Notes under the pieces: generated by a model
What the model was told of the DNA's origin: nothing
The model's input: the letters and a program-made list of their open reading frames with translations, nothing else
Databases searched by the model: none
Shown here: piece after piece, positions 36,605-46,968 of the stretch
Layout of the letters: the number at the start of each line of letters is the position of its first letter
Numbering within the stretch: the first letter of the stretch is position 1
Translations under genes and position numbers: made by a program
Assembly: GCF_023100805.1 (NCBI RefSeq)
Contig: NZ_CP095855.1
Span: 4,195,001-4,259,000, forward strand
Reading direction: 5' to 3'
From: Chitinophaga filiformis
Lineage (GTDB): Bacteria > Bacteroidota > Bacteroidia > Chitinophagales > Chitinophagaceae
DNA: 64,000 bases

Positions 36605-39600
36605 ATGAGTATCCATTGTATATCTCCTGTGCAGAAAAAGTACTTCAGTCTCAAGTGGGAGCAGGCATTGTTACACAGGGCTTTATTCAGGATCACGACA
36701 CCTGTTATGCACGATATTGCCTGGCGCTGGCAGGAGCTGGTAAGCAGGCATGGCATACTGAGAACGGCCTGTACCTATACCAATAATGTCAGTATACCCT
36801 TCCAGGAAGTGAGGGAGGAAGATCAGACAACGATGACAGTCATTGCTGACAGGTATGAAGATGAAGCAGCTGTCATTGCTGCATGGCAGCGTATTTCGTG
36901 GCCAGATGATGTTAAAGTCAGGCTGGTGATATTTACGGATGATAAGGGGGCGCCGGTATACCTGGGTATTGCCGCACCTACCGTATGGCTGGATAGCTGG
37001 TCCCTGCGTTATCTTGCCCAGCAGCTGATCACAACGAATGCCGACCGGGAAGATCCGCTTCAATTCATTCAGTACGTGGAATGGCTGGAAAGTGTTTCCG
37101 GCGAAGATCAGGATCTTCCGCAAGACCTTGGGCAGGAGCCTGTACAAACCAGGAGAACGCTTACCTTACAGGAAGGAGCGGGGCAGGCCGTGTATACGTC
37201 CTATATCACTACCGACCTCGAAGCAGATCCCACACTGCTGCACCAGGTGGAGCAGCTGGCGATACAAAAGAATATCACGCCCGCTGATATCTGGTACGGG
37301 GCATGGACGAATGTAACTGCCAGCTATCTGAAGCAGGGTACCGGCGCCGCCGCCTATATATCATCCGGTCGTCAGTTTGATGAGTTCAAACAAATACCTG
37401 GTCCCTTTGCGAAAGGGATCTACAACAATTTCCGCAAGGAAGACGCAGAGGACCTGCTGCGACTGAAGGAAAGACGGGAGCGTTTTGACCTGTACCGTGA
37501 ACAGTTTGCCGCTGATGCAGCCCATAGTGGCTGTACCTGTAGTTTTGAATACCTGGAACGGGGGCATTTCCCGGAAGAGGTATTGGCAGAGATGCCGGTA
37601 TGTGTAGACAGCCTTTCCTGCCATGAGCCGTTTGTGTTGTCCTTTTTTGCAGAAGATACCGCCGGTGCAGCCAGGATCATATTGCAGGCAGACAAGCATG
37701 CGATTGCCGAAGCCTCACTGGAATGGATACGGCAGACCTTACTGGAATATGTGAGCCGCCTGGTGTCGGGAGAAGCATCAGCCAAAGGAGATATACCGCC
37801 ACTGTTTGGTGCGCAGATCCCTTTTGAGTTTGTACCGGTGACAGATACCTTCATCGCCACCGCAGGCCGTTATCCGGACCATATGGCACTGGAATGGGAT
37901 GGAGGGAGTATGAGCTACCAGGAGTTACTCCGGCAATCCAGGCAATTGGCCGAAGTGCTGATCGTGCAACAGGGCATTCAGCCGGGCGACAGGGTATTGA
38001 TCAATATGCCCCGCACGGAGCAGTTGTTGCCGGTGATATGGGGCGTCATGTTGAGTGGCGCTACTTATATCCCGGTCGATAAACAGTATCCGGAAGCGAG
38101 GATCAGGTATATCATGCAGCAGTCTGCCGCCAGGCTGGCTATTACGGACGAAGCGGGAACAGAGAAAGGCATCTCTCCGGAGAAGTTGTTTAAAGCAGCT
38201 GCCCTTATTGACATCAGGAGGCAGCTTCCCCGCTGGCAGGCCGACCAGCCGGTGTATATACTGTATACATCGGGCACAACGGGACAGCCTAAAGGTTGTG
38301 TTATTACCATGAGCAACCTGCTGCACTATACCCGTTGGGCAGGTTACTACTATTTCTCCAATCATCCCGCAGGCAAAATGCCCCTGTTCACCCCACTGGC
38401 GTTTGACCTGACTGTTACATCCGTTTTTTGTACGCTGTTGAGAGGTGCGGTACTCTATATCTGTGCGGAGGACGCAGATGTGGGCACACATCTGCAGAAT
38501 GCGTTCAGCACCATGAATGCCATTAAGCTGACACCCTCGCACATCCGCATGCTGCCACACCTGGGCATTACACATACCACGACCGATACCTGCATTGTTG
38601 GCGGAGAGGCATTGACAGCAGGCGATATCGCTATTCTGCGGGCATTACATCCTGCTATGAATATCTATAATGAATATGGCCCCACAGAGTGTACTGTTGG
38701 ATGTATTGTATGGGATGTGCCAGCCTCATTTAACGATATATTGATAGGTAAACCGATCAGCAATACCAGCGCCTGCATCCTGGATGGGCAGATGCAGCCC
38801 TGTACGCCCGGCATAGAAGGCGAGATCTGGATTGGCGGAAGTACGGTAGGTGCAGGATATTTCCAGGATGAAGCAAGGACCGCTGCGCGTTTCGTAAACG
38901 GCTTGTACAAAACGGGAGATAAGGGTTACTGGCTGCCAGATGGCAATATATGTTATACCGGGCGCAATGACGACATGATCAAGTTAAGGGGCTACCGTAT
39001 AGAAAGGGGCGAGATAACAACCACGATGCGTAATGTAAGGGGTGTGGAGGATGCTTTTGTTATGATACGGGAGGGTGAACTGGTCGGCTATTATGCCGGC
39101 GCTCCGGAACTGGAAGCCCTTATCAGGCTGGAGATGGAACAACAGTTGCCGGCATATATGATACCTGTCAGCCTCATTGCACTGGAACGTTTTCCTGTGA
39201 ACGTCAACGGTAAACTGGATATTGCCGCATTGCCTTCTCCGGACGAAGTACGCAGCAGGGAGGAGATCGTATTGCCCCGCACACCGCAGGAAAAGATACT
39301 GGCGCAGGTGTGGGAAACTGTATTGCAGAAGGCGCCGCTTGGCGTTCATGATCACTTCCTGGGCATCGGCGGCGACTCTATAAAAGCGATACAGGTAGTG
39401 GCGAAGATGAGAGAGAAAGGCTGGCTATTGCAGGTGGGCGATATACTCCGGTTTCCTACCATCGCCCAATTGGTGAATTACCTGAAAGAAGCAGATAGCA
39501 TTCCTGCAGATGAATTATCAGATGGAGGCACCATTCCACTGACGCCTTTACAGATCAAATTTTTCAGAGACAATACAGCAGACCTGCATTATTATAACCA

Positions 39601-40864
39601 GTCGCTGTTGTTGCAGGCCGCAGGTAAGACAGATGTTGCCGGTATGAAGGCGGCGGTCTTCCGCTTATGGCAATGCCATGCGGCCCTGCGTACTATATTC
39701 CCTTTGTCGGGGAATGAGCGCATACAGGAGGTATTGCCGGCATCACCTGCACCAGCTGGCATCTTCACCGAACAGGAAGCTTACGACCTGAAAGGGCAGA
39801 CACAGTACTGGCAACAGCAGTTTGACCTGGAACGCGGTCCGCTGTTCCGCTGCATATTATTCCATGGCGAAGAGCGTGACTATGTGTTCCTGTTAGCGCA
39901 TCACCTCATTGTTGATGGTGTATCATGGCGTATCATCCTGGAACAGCTGTCAGGTAAAGGCCTGCAGCAGGAAAGAGCGTCCGGGTCTTACCAGCGCTGG
40001 TCGGAGGCCTTACGGAAAAAAACGGATAGTCTTACTGTACAGGAAGTATCGCATTGGCTGAATATGGAAGCAAAGGCGGCGGAGGACTGGCAGGATCGGG
40101 CGTCCATGGAAAAGACGTTCCGGCATTTTGATCACCTGCATGAAACGTTGACGCCGGAGAGTACCCGGCAATTGCTGTCGCTGCCTTTACATACACTGAA
40201 TGTAACGATTCAGGAAGTACAACTGGCTGCACTGAGCAGTGCCATCCATGCATGGAGCGGCCGGTCGGCCATTACCCTGTACCTGGAATCGCATGGCAGG
40301 AACAGTACCGGGGATGCGGCTTCCTTTGCTGATACGGTCGGCTGGTTCACAATGAAATACCCGGTAGCATTACCCTGTCTTCCCGCAGAACATACGCGCA
40401 ACGCCATCCAGCAGACGATTGCCGCACTGGAGAAGGTGCCGGGCAATGGAGAAGGATACCTCTGCCTGCGTTACCTGGGAGAACTGCAGACAGACGGTGA
40501 CGGCGCAGAACCCTTCATCACGTTCAACTACCTGGGACAACATGATCCGGGTGAAGACGGAGCTTTCACCATTCATCCTTTATCGCCTTTACAACAGAAT
40601 GTAGGGCCTGATATTCACATGCCTTCGGCGCTTTACTTCACGCTCATCATTACAGGCGGTACGCTGCAGGTAAGTCTTTCTTATCACCGGTTGCTAATTA
40701 CAACAGACGCCGCTACCGCGTTGCTGCAGAACTATATCGGCTGTCTTGAACAGTTCATTGATGCATTGGGACGAGAAGAGGACATCTTTAAAAAGAGGAT
40801 AGCCGGTGCGGAATCACTTGGTCTGAATGAACAGGAATTGGAAGAGATCTTTAATTCACTTTAA
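36605..40864 (+). CDS. NRPS: degenerate C/interface - A(Asn) - PCP - E
   Basis: This 1419-residue NRPS adds one amino acid and epimerises it. Residues ~1-410 are another C-like domain without the catalytic His pair (GIAAPTVWLDSWS replaces HHxxxDG). It again follows an intact C domain at the end of the preceding protein. The A domain (YTSGTTGQPKG near 553) reads D-L-T-K-I-G-E-V-G-K, the same Asn code as in the first module. PCP Ser lies in GIGGDSIKAIQ (near 921). The E domain (about 970-1400) shows HHLIVDGVSWR (near 1099), TVGWFT and FNYLGQ, all typical of epimerases and giving D-Asn. No hydroxylase gene is adjacent, so if this interface domain is functional it must share one. The next gene begins with a C domain of the D-accepting type. 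Confidence 0.88.
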   Translation: MSIHCISPVQKKYFSLKWEQALLHRALFRITTPVMHDIAWRWQELVSRHGILRTACTYTNNVSIPFQEVREEDQTTMTVIADRYEDEAAVIAAWQRISWPDDVKVRLVIFTDDKGAPVYLGIAAPTVWLDSWSLRYLAQQLITTNADREDPLQFIQYVEWLESVSGEDQDLPQDLGQEPVQTRRTLTLQEGAGQAVYTSYITTDLEADPTLLHQVEQLAIQKNITPADIWYGAWTNVTASYLKQGTGAAAYISSGRQFDEFKQIPGPFAKGIYNNFRKEDAEDLLRLKERRERFDLYREQFAADAAHSGCTCSFEYLERGHFPEEVLAEMPVCVDSLSCHEPFVLSFFAEDTAGAARIILQADKHAIAEASLEWIRQTLLEYVSRLVSGEASAKGDIPPLFGAQIPFEFVPVTDTFIATAGRYPDHMALEWDGGSMSYQELLRQSRQLAEVLIVQQGIQPGDRVLINMPRTEQLLPVIWGVMLSGATYIPVDKQYPEARIRYIMQQSAARLAITDEAGTEKGISPEKLFKAAALIDIRRQLPRWQADQPVYILYTSGTTGQPKGCVITMSNLLHYTRWAGYYYFSNHPAGKMPLFTPLAFDLTVTSVFCTLLRGAVLYICAEDADVGTHLQNAFSTMNAIKLTPSHIRMLPHLGITHTTTDTCIVGGEALTAGDIAILRALHPAMNIYNEYGPTECTVGCIVWDVPASFNDILIGKPISNTSACILDGQMQPCTPGIEGEIWIGGSTVGAGYFQDEARTAARFVNGLYKTGDKGYWLPDGNICYTGRNDDMIKLRGYRIERGEITTTMRNVRGVEDAFVMIREGELVGYYAGAPELEALIRLEMEQQLPAYMIPVSLIALERFPVNVNGKLDIAALPSPDEVRSREEIVLPRTPQEKILAQVWETVLQKAPLGVHDHFLGIGGDSIKAIQVVAKMREKGWLLQVGDILRFPTIAQLVNYLKEADSIPADELSDGGTIPLTPLQIKFFRDNTADLHYYNQSLLLQAAGKTDVAGMKAAVFRLWQCHAALRTIFPLSGNERIQEVLPASPAPAGIFTEQEAYDLKGQTQYWQQQFDLERGPLFRCILFHGEERDYVFLLAHHLIVDGVSWRIILEQLSGKGLQQERASGSYQRWSEALRKKTDSLTVQEVSHWLNMEAKAAEDWQDRASMEKTFRHFDHLHETLTPESTRQLLSLPLHTLNVTIQEVQLAALSSAIHAWSGRSAITLYLESHGRNSTGDAASFADTVGWFTMKYPVALPCLPAEHTRNAIQQTIAALEKVPGNGEGYLCLRYLGELQTDGDGAEPFITFNYLGQHDPGEDGAFTIHPLSPLQQNVGPDIHMPSALYFTLIITGGTLQVSLSYHRLLITTDAATALLQNYIGCLEQFIDALGREEDIFKKRIAGAESLGLNEQELEEIFNSL

Positions 40865-40867
40865 TAT

Positions 40868-43800
40868 ATGGGCAATATAAAAAGTATACAGATATTAACT
40901 CCGCTACAGGAGGGATTGTTGTTTCATGCCCTTGCTAATACAGACAGGCAGGCTTATTTCGAACAATACAGCTTTACCATGCCCGGCAGGATGGATGCGG
41001 ACCGTTTCCGCAATAGCCTGGCAACCGTAATGCACCGTCATGACGCTTTACGACTGCGTTTTGTAGCTGATAAAGGCGTAAGGCCGGTACAGGTGATCAT
41101 GGATGAAGTAAAGCCGGAACTGACATGCCATTCACTGGAAGAGGAAGACGAGGTAAAGACCTTCCTGCTGGCCGACAGGGAACGCGCTTTTGATATACTG
41201 GCGGACACTTTGTTCAGAGCGGCCATATTACATGTCGGAGACAGTTCCCGGCTGGTGATCTCTTTCCATCATATCATACTGGACGGCTGGAGTTTTGCGA
41301 TTGTAATGAATGAATTGATTGCCTTGTACCAGGGAAAGACGCTTGTCAAAGACCCCGTGTCATTTACCGGGGTAACAGACTACCTGTCGCGTCAGCAGCA
41401 GGAGCAGGTAACACAATACTGGCTTGACCACCTCAATATAGAGCCGGATTTCCTGCCGGGTACACTGACAGAAGCATTCATGCAACCTTCGCTCAACATG
41501 GAGCAGGTATCTTTGCAGACTACCTTCAGCGAAGCGCTGAGCAGCCAGCTGAGGCAGGCGGCAGCTACCTTACAGGTGAGCATTAATACAATGCTGTACG
41601 GCATCTGGGGCATATTGTTGTCGCGCTATTGCCGGCGGAAGAAGGTGATAAGCGGCCTTACCGTGTCAGGAAGGGAGATAGACATTAAGCATGCCAGCGA
41701 TATCGTGGGCATGTGTATCAATACCGTTCCATTTGCATTCGAGACAGCAGATGATACAGTGATAGACGACTATTTCCGCAGCATCTCCAGCCGTTTTATC
41801 AGTAGTCTGCCATACCAGTACTGCTCTGTTCCCGACATCAGGCGTAAGGCAGGCGTGGACGGAGAATTGTTTGATCATGTGGTGGCTGTAGAAGATTATC
41901 CTTATGATGAAGCGGGGTTGGCGGCCGGAAAGATCTCCGGCTCGGAAGTGTTTGACCGGACCAATTATCCCTTGTCGGTACACATCTCTGCCGGTAAACA
42001 ACTCTTCTGGCGCATCTCTTTCAATGTGGACAGGTATCCGCAGGCCCTTATTCAACAGGTGCTGCATCACCTGCTTGCTATCGGCGAACAGGTAGCACAG
42101 GGTGTCGGCCAGGGTAAGCGGCTGTCCGATGTAAGAATATGGGGAGATGCGCACACTAATGAACTTATCCGCAGTTTCAATGATACAGAAGGATACTTCC
42201 CTGCCGATAAAACATTGTTGTCGTTCTACTATGAGTTGCTGGAAAAGCATTCCCCGGTGAGGATTGAAGATGAAGAGCATTGCCTGTCTATCGATGACCT
42301 CGAGGCATACAGTAACGCCGTACAACATGCCCTGGCACAGGCAGGCGTGGGAAGGGGCGATACCGTGGCAATATGTTGTAAGCGTTCCGTATGGCTGGAA
42401 GTCGCCATCATGTCGATATTGAAACGTGCAGGTACCTATGTGCCGATCGATCTGAGGATGCCCGAAGACCGTATCGCTTTTGTGCTGCAGGATGCCCATG
42501 TGAAGATCGTGCTGGGCTGGGGCGAACCTTTGATAAAGACAGATACGCCTTACATAGATATGCAGGCGGTGATACAGCAGCCGGTAAAGGACTACAGCCC
42601 GGTGATCATGCCGCTGGTGACCGATCCGGTTTATATTATCTACACTTCCGGTTCTACCGGTATGCCTAAAGGTGTAGTGGTAGAGCACAGCGCCGTGGTG
42701 AACAGGATGTACTGGATGCAGCAGGACTTTCCGTTATCAAAGGATGATTGCATCCTGCAGAAGACAAGTATCGGTTTCGATGTATCTGTATGGGAACTGT
42801 TTCACTGGTTATTCTCCGGTTGTACAACATTCTTCCTGGCGCCTGGTAAGGAAAGCGAGCCATATGAGATTGTGCGGACCATCAAAGATCATCGTGTAAC
42901 GGTGACACATTTTGTGCCTTCCATGCTGGCTTTGTTCATGGAGACGGTTATTCATGAAAAACTGGTGGATGACTGTGCGGGCTTACGCCTGGTATTTGCC
43001 AGCGGGGAAGCATTGTTATATGCGGCCATGCAACAGTTCAATGAGCATATCTATAAGCATACCGGCACCATACTCGTGAACCTGTATGGGCCTACAGAAG
43101 CTACGGTCGACTGTACAGGCTTCACCTGTTCTCCCTGGAAGGAAGCATACAGGTATGTACCTATCGGTAAGCCCTTGCTGAATACAAGGGCCTATATTCT
43201 CGATGAGCACCAGGCATTGTTGCCGCCATGGATAAGCGGCGAACTGTGTATTGCCGGAACAGGGGTGGCCAGGGGGTATATCGGCAGGGAACAACTGACT
43301 GCAGAAAAGTTCCTCGCAGACCCCTTCGTGGAGCATGCGCGCATGTATAAGACGGGCGACCTCGCCATGTGGAATGATGGTGGTGAACTGATCTACCTGG
43401 GCAGGATAGATCAGCAGGTAAAGCTCAACGGCCAGCGCATAGAACCCGGCGATATTGAAGCGAAGCTGTTGCTGGTAACAGGTATCAGGGAAGCTGTGGT
43501 ATTGCTCATGAAAAGGGACGACGGTGCCTCCTTCCTGTATGCATTCTACACCGGAGACGAAGTACCTGCAGCTACCATCAGGGCAACAATGACCAAACAA
43601 CTGCCCGCCTATATGATCCCTTCCGGATTCAAACGCATAGATGAGATACCACGCCTGAACAGTGGCAAGATCAACCGCAAACAACTCGCTGCCTTGCTGA
43701 AGGACCAGGAGGAACGAGAACCGGTAAGGAGGCGCTTAGAGAATGACGAGACGGCCAAAAAACTACTGGAAGTATGGGCGCAGGTGATCGGCCATGAGGT

Positions 43801-46800
43801 AGACCCCGAAAGGGATTTCTTTGCCAACGGTGCGCATAGCCTGACAGCTGTCAGGATGATGTCTGCCATCAAACGAAATTTCGGTGTACAGATCTCCCTG
43901 CCCGATATTTTACAACATGCCACAGTGGACAAACTGTCGGCTTATATTAAAGCGGCCACTCCTTCGAAGGCTGCCACTATCAGAAGTGTGGCCGCCCCGG
44001 ATACGTTGCCGCTGATGCCGTCCCAGGAAAGCATCTATGTGCTGGACAGTTTGCCGGATATAGGATTCAGCTATTATGTGCCTGCCCTGGTAAAACTGGA
44101 GCAGAAACCGGAAGAACAGGGCCTCTTACTGGCCATGGCGCTGCTGCTGGAAAGATATTCCGTACTACGTACCAGGTTCATTGAAAAAGACGGTCAGGTA
44201 TTGCAGCAGATATTGCCGGTGAAGCAAGTGTATGATGCTTTTGTACGCACAGGCAGTATCCGGGCCATTGCATTGCCCCGTTTATCGCCTTTGCAGGCGT
44301 TCAATGAGCAAAGAGCTGTGATAGACATCAGCCAGGCACCTTTGTTCAGGCTGTACCTCTTACAGCATAACAATGCGTTCTATCTTCTGCTGGATGTACA
44401 CCATCTTATCACAGATGAACTATCAAACACCATATTTGTGGCTGACCTGATGCGGCTGTATCAGCAGCAACCCTTGCAGGCCCCGGTGCTGCAGTATCAC
44501 GATGTGACCCTGTGGTATCATCATACTTATCTGAAGGGTGAACTGTACCAGAAGGATAAGGTATGGTGGGCGAAGTACCTGGAACCAATACCTCCGATGC
44601 CGTCCCTGCCTGCAGCGAAGGTTCAGGAGGGATCCCCCTTTGAGGGAACGGTGTTCCGCCCCGTGTTGCCACCCGGTGTGGTGCAACGCATCAGGTCTTT
44701 GTCTTCAAAACTGGGCGTAACAGATTTCACGCTGATCTTCTCCGCTTTTCATATCGTCCTGTCCGGGTACACGGAAGATAACCGCCTGCTTTGCGGATTG
44801 CCTTTCTCGAACAGGATGAGTGATGAGATGCAGGACGTGACGGGCTTTATGGTGAGCACATTGCCCTTCTATGCGAAGATCGATCCTGCATCTTCATTCG
44901 GTGAATATGTACATGCTACCGGCATACAGCTGGCACAGATCATGGAGCATGCCTGGTATCCGCCTGCGCATATATTGCGCGACAAGCAATTGTCAAGATA
45001 TGGCAGCAAACATCCCCTGATCAACATTCTCTTTAGCTACGTGGTAGCTGCGGAAGGTGCCTCCACCCGCGAGGGACTGGATCCTGCGGCTGAATCGGGC
45101 GCACGCTTTGACCTGAGCATTGAAATTACAGAGGTAGACAATACATTCACACTCTCCTTTATTCATGCCACTCACCTGGTAGATGCGGCATTGCCTGTAC
45201 ACCTGTACAATGCCTTCTGCACCCTGTTGCAGTCCAGTCCTATGTTGCAGGATCTGAGCATTGCCGGTCTGCAGACACTGACGCCCCCAATGGGAGCAAG
45301 GGCAGCAACAGCAGGTCGTACGCCGTTAACAGTCATACAGGTGCCGGCAGATGTAGAAGAAAAGGTAGCGGATATATTCAAAGAGATGTTGCAATTAAAG
45401 ACGGTGTTGCCGGAAGATGATTTCTTCCTCTCCGGCGGGCAAAGCCTGCTGGCCATTAAACTGGTGAGCAGGATCAGGGAACAATTCAATATACCCATCA
45501 GTTTATTTGACGTATTCAAACATCCCCGCCTGTACGACCTGTGCATGTATGTTGCCGGACAACAGCACAGGGCCACATATATGATCCCGCATGTGGGTGA
45601 AAAAGTTTTCTACAGTGTATCGCCCTTACAACGGAGATTATGGTTCCTGCAGCAAAGGGAGCCGGATAATATTTCCTACAATATGACAACGGCTTTCAAA
45701 GTATCAACGCCGTTGAAAAGAGACATACTGGAAGCTGCATTTGAAACGCTTGTACAAAGGCATGACCAGTTAAGGGCGGCCTTCGTCTTGCAGGAGAATG
45801 GTCCGGTGGTACAGTTGACCACATTGCCAGCGCCTTCGGCATACCTTACCTTCCTCAGCGGTGAAAGGACTGTTGAGGAGATCATGGACCTGGCAAAGGT
45901 ATTTAGTAATACGCCTTTCAAACTGGACCAGGCGCCTTTGTTCCGTGTGCTGATCATGGAGAACGATAGCCGGCATTTCTACATGGTGATCAACCTGCAT
46001 CATATCATCGCCGATGGCTGGTCTATCGGGGTATTGCTGTCAGACCTGCTGAGCATTTACGAGGCGAAACTGGAAGGAACAGCCGCTGCACTGGCGCCAA
46101 TGCCGTTACGCTATGTGGACATTGCGGAGTGGATGGCTGGGCAGTCGCAGGCCCTGATGGAAACCACTGCTGCCTACTGGCTGAAGAAGATCGGCGGCGG
46201 TGTGGAACATTCCGTATTCCCTTATGTGGCGGCCGATGAGGAGACCGATGGTATCACCCTGCATCATGTACTGCCGGAGCACCTTGTACAGAAGGTGCTA
46301 CAGCTGGCGAGAAGACGGCAGGTGACCGACTTCCAGCTGTTGCTGTTCAGTTTCTCCCTGCTGCAGGCAAAGTTGTCGGGTACCCGTCATTTTGTAACAG
46401 GCACCTCTGTTTCAGGAAGAACAAATACCAGCATGGAGCCGGTGGTGGGCTTTTTTGTAAATATGATGCCGGTGGTGGTGAACCTTGACTGGCAGGCTAC
46501 AGTGAGGAAAGCATTGCAGGACTTCGCTACAGGCATCAGGCAGGACATGCATCACATGGACATTTCCTTCGATGAGCTGTCAGCATTGGTAAAGAAAGAG
46601 AGTGGTATCCAATTGTCCGAATACATCAATACCCGCTTTGTATATAACGACTTCGGCACACCAGTGCATAAGCAGAGGAGCATTGAAGCAGAAGAGATAG
46701 AGGTGGTAATGGATGGCAGCAAGTTTGACCTGAGTTTCACCGTGCAGCCCTATAGAAATAGTTTGTCACTCAATGTGGAATACAAAGCAGGGAAGTATAC

Positions 46801-46966
46801 CAAAGCAGTGATCATTTCCTATGTAAAACAATGGGAACAGTTGCTGGAACAGCTCTGTGAACAGGAAGAGGAGCCGGTAGAGGCGCTGCTGGCCCATCAA
46901 TGGGATGATGCCGCTGTGAAGCTGAAAGCAAAGTCGCATGAACTATTAAAAAGCATGAAAAAGTGA
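40868..46966 (+). CDS. NRPS: C - A(Ser) - PCP - C - PCP - C, with an A-less second module
   Basis: This 2032-residue NRPS begins with a C domain (TPLQEGLLFHA, HHIILDG near 134) that looks D-accepting, matching the upstream epimerase. The A domain (YTSGSTGMPKG near 591) reads D-V-W-H-F-S-L-V-D-K, close to the Ser code D-V-W-H-L-S-L-I-D-K. PCP1 has GAHSLTA (near 986). C2 (about 1040-1460) has an unusual motif, HHLITDE, with Glu for the last Gly. It is followed directly by PCP2 (GGQSLLAI, near 1522), with no A domain between. C3 has HHIIADG (near 1710) and ends the protein, feeding the next NRPS. PCP2 must be loaded from elsewhere, or the C2-PCP2 unit modifies or passes on the chain. A TauD-aldolase gene follows almost directly. 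Confidence 0.88.
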   Translation: MGNIKSIQILTPLQEGLLFHALANTDRQAYFEQYSFTMPGRMDADRFRNSLATVMHRHDALRLRFVADKGVRPVQVIMDEVKPELTCHSLEEEDEVKTFLLADRERAFDILADTLFRAAILHVGDSSRLVISFHHIILDGWSFAIVMNELIALYQGKTLVKDPVSFTGVTDYLSRQQQEQVTQYWLDHLNIEPDFLPGTLTEAFMQPSLNMEQVSLQTTFSEALSSQLRQAAATLQVSINTMLYGIWGILLSRYCRRKKVISGLTVSGREIDIKHASDIVGMCINTVPFAFETADDTVIDDYFRSISSRFISSLPYQYCSVPDIRRKAGVDGELFDHVVAVEDYPYDEAGLAAGKISGSEVFDRTNYPLSVHISAGKQLFWRISFNVDRYPQALIQQVLHHLLAIGEQVAQGVGQGKRLSDVRIWGDAHTNELIRSFNDTEGYFPADKTLLSFYYELLEKHSPVRIEDEEHCLSIDDLEAYSNAVQHALAQAGVGRGDTVAICCKRSVWLEVAIMSILKRAGTYVPIDLRMPEDRIAFVLQDAHVKIVLGWGEPLIKTDTPYIDMQAVIQQPVKDYSPVIMPLVTDPVYIIYTSGSTGMPKGVVVEHSAVVNRMYWMQQDFPLSKDDCILQKTSIGFDVSVWELFHWLFSGCTTFFLAPGKESEPYEIVRTIKDHRVTVTHFVPSMLALFMETVIHEKLVDDCAGLRLVFASGEALLYAAMQQFNEHIYKHTGTILVNLYGPTEATVDCTGFTCSPWKEAYRYVPIGKPLLNTRAYILDEHQALLPPWISGELCIAGTGVARGYIGREQLTAEKFLADPFVEHARMYKTGDLAMWNDGGELIYLGRIDQQVKLNGQRIEPGDIEAKLLLVTGIREAVVLLMKRDDGASFLYAFYTGDEVPAATIRATMTKQLPAYMIPSGFKRIDEIPRLNSGKINRKQLAALLKDQEEREPVRRRLENDETAKKLLEVWAQVIGHEVDPERDFFANGAHSLTAVRMMSAIKRNFGVQISLPDILQHATVDKLSAYIKAATPSKAATIRSVAAPDTLPLMPSQESIYVLDSLPDIGFSYYVPALVKLEQKPEEQGLLLAMALLLERYSVLRTRFIEKDGQVLQQILPVKQVYDAFVRTGSIRAIALPRLSPLQAFNEQRAVIDISQAPLFRLYLLQHNNAFYLLLDVHHLITDELSNTIFVADLMRLYQQQPLQAPVLQYHDVTLWYHHTYLKGELYQKDKVWWAKYLEPIPPMPSLPAAKVQEGSPFEGTVFRPVLPPGVVQRIRSLSSKLGVTDFTLIFSAFHIVLSGYTEDNRLLCGLPFSNRMSDEMQDVTGFMVSTLPFYAKIDPASSFGEYVHATGIQLAQIMEHAWYPPAHILRDKQLSRYGSKHPLINILFSYVVAAEGASTREGLDPAAESGARFDLSIEITEVDNTFTLSFIHATHLVDAALPVHLYNAFCTLLQSSPMLQDLSIAGLQTLTPPMGARAATAGRTPLTVIQVPADVEEKVADIFKEMLQLKTVLPEDDFFLSGGQSLLAIKLVSRIREQFNIPISLFDVFKHPRLYDLCMYVAGQQHRATYMIPHVGEKVFYSVSPLQRRLWFLQQREPDNISYNMTTAFKVSTPLKRDILEAAFETLVQRHDQLRAAFVLQENGPVVQLTTLPAPSAYLTFLSGERTVEEIMDLAKVFSNTPFKLDQAPLFRVLIMENDSRHFYMVINLHHIIADGWSIGVLLSDLLSIYEAKLEGTAAALAPMPLRYVDIAEWMAGQSQALMETTAAYWLKKIGGGVEHSVFPYVAADEETDGITLHHVLPEHLVQKVLQLARRRQVTDFQLLLFSFSLLQAKLSGTRHFVTGTSVSGRTNTSMEPVVGFFVNMMPVVVNLDWQATVRKALQDFATGIRQDMHHMDISFDELSALVKKESGIQLSEYINTRFVYNDFGTPVHKQRSIEAEEIEVVMDGSKFDLSFTVQPYRNSLSLNVEYKAGKYTKAVIISYVKQWEQLLEQLCEQEEEPVEALLAHQWDDAAVKLKAKSHELLKSMKK

Positions 46967-46968
46967 AT

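Noticed and set aside
46963..46968. GTG start of the TauD-aldolase gene
   Set aside because: ATG 46969 lies in frame two codons later and avoids overlap with the upstream stop; both remain possible.
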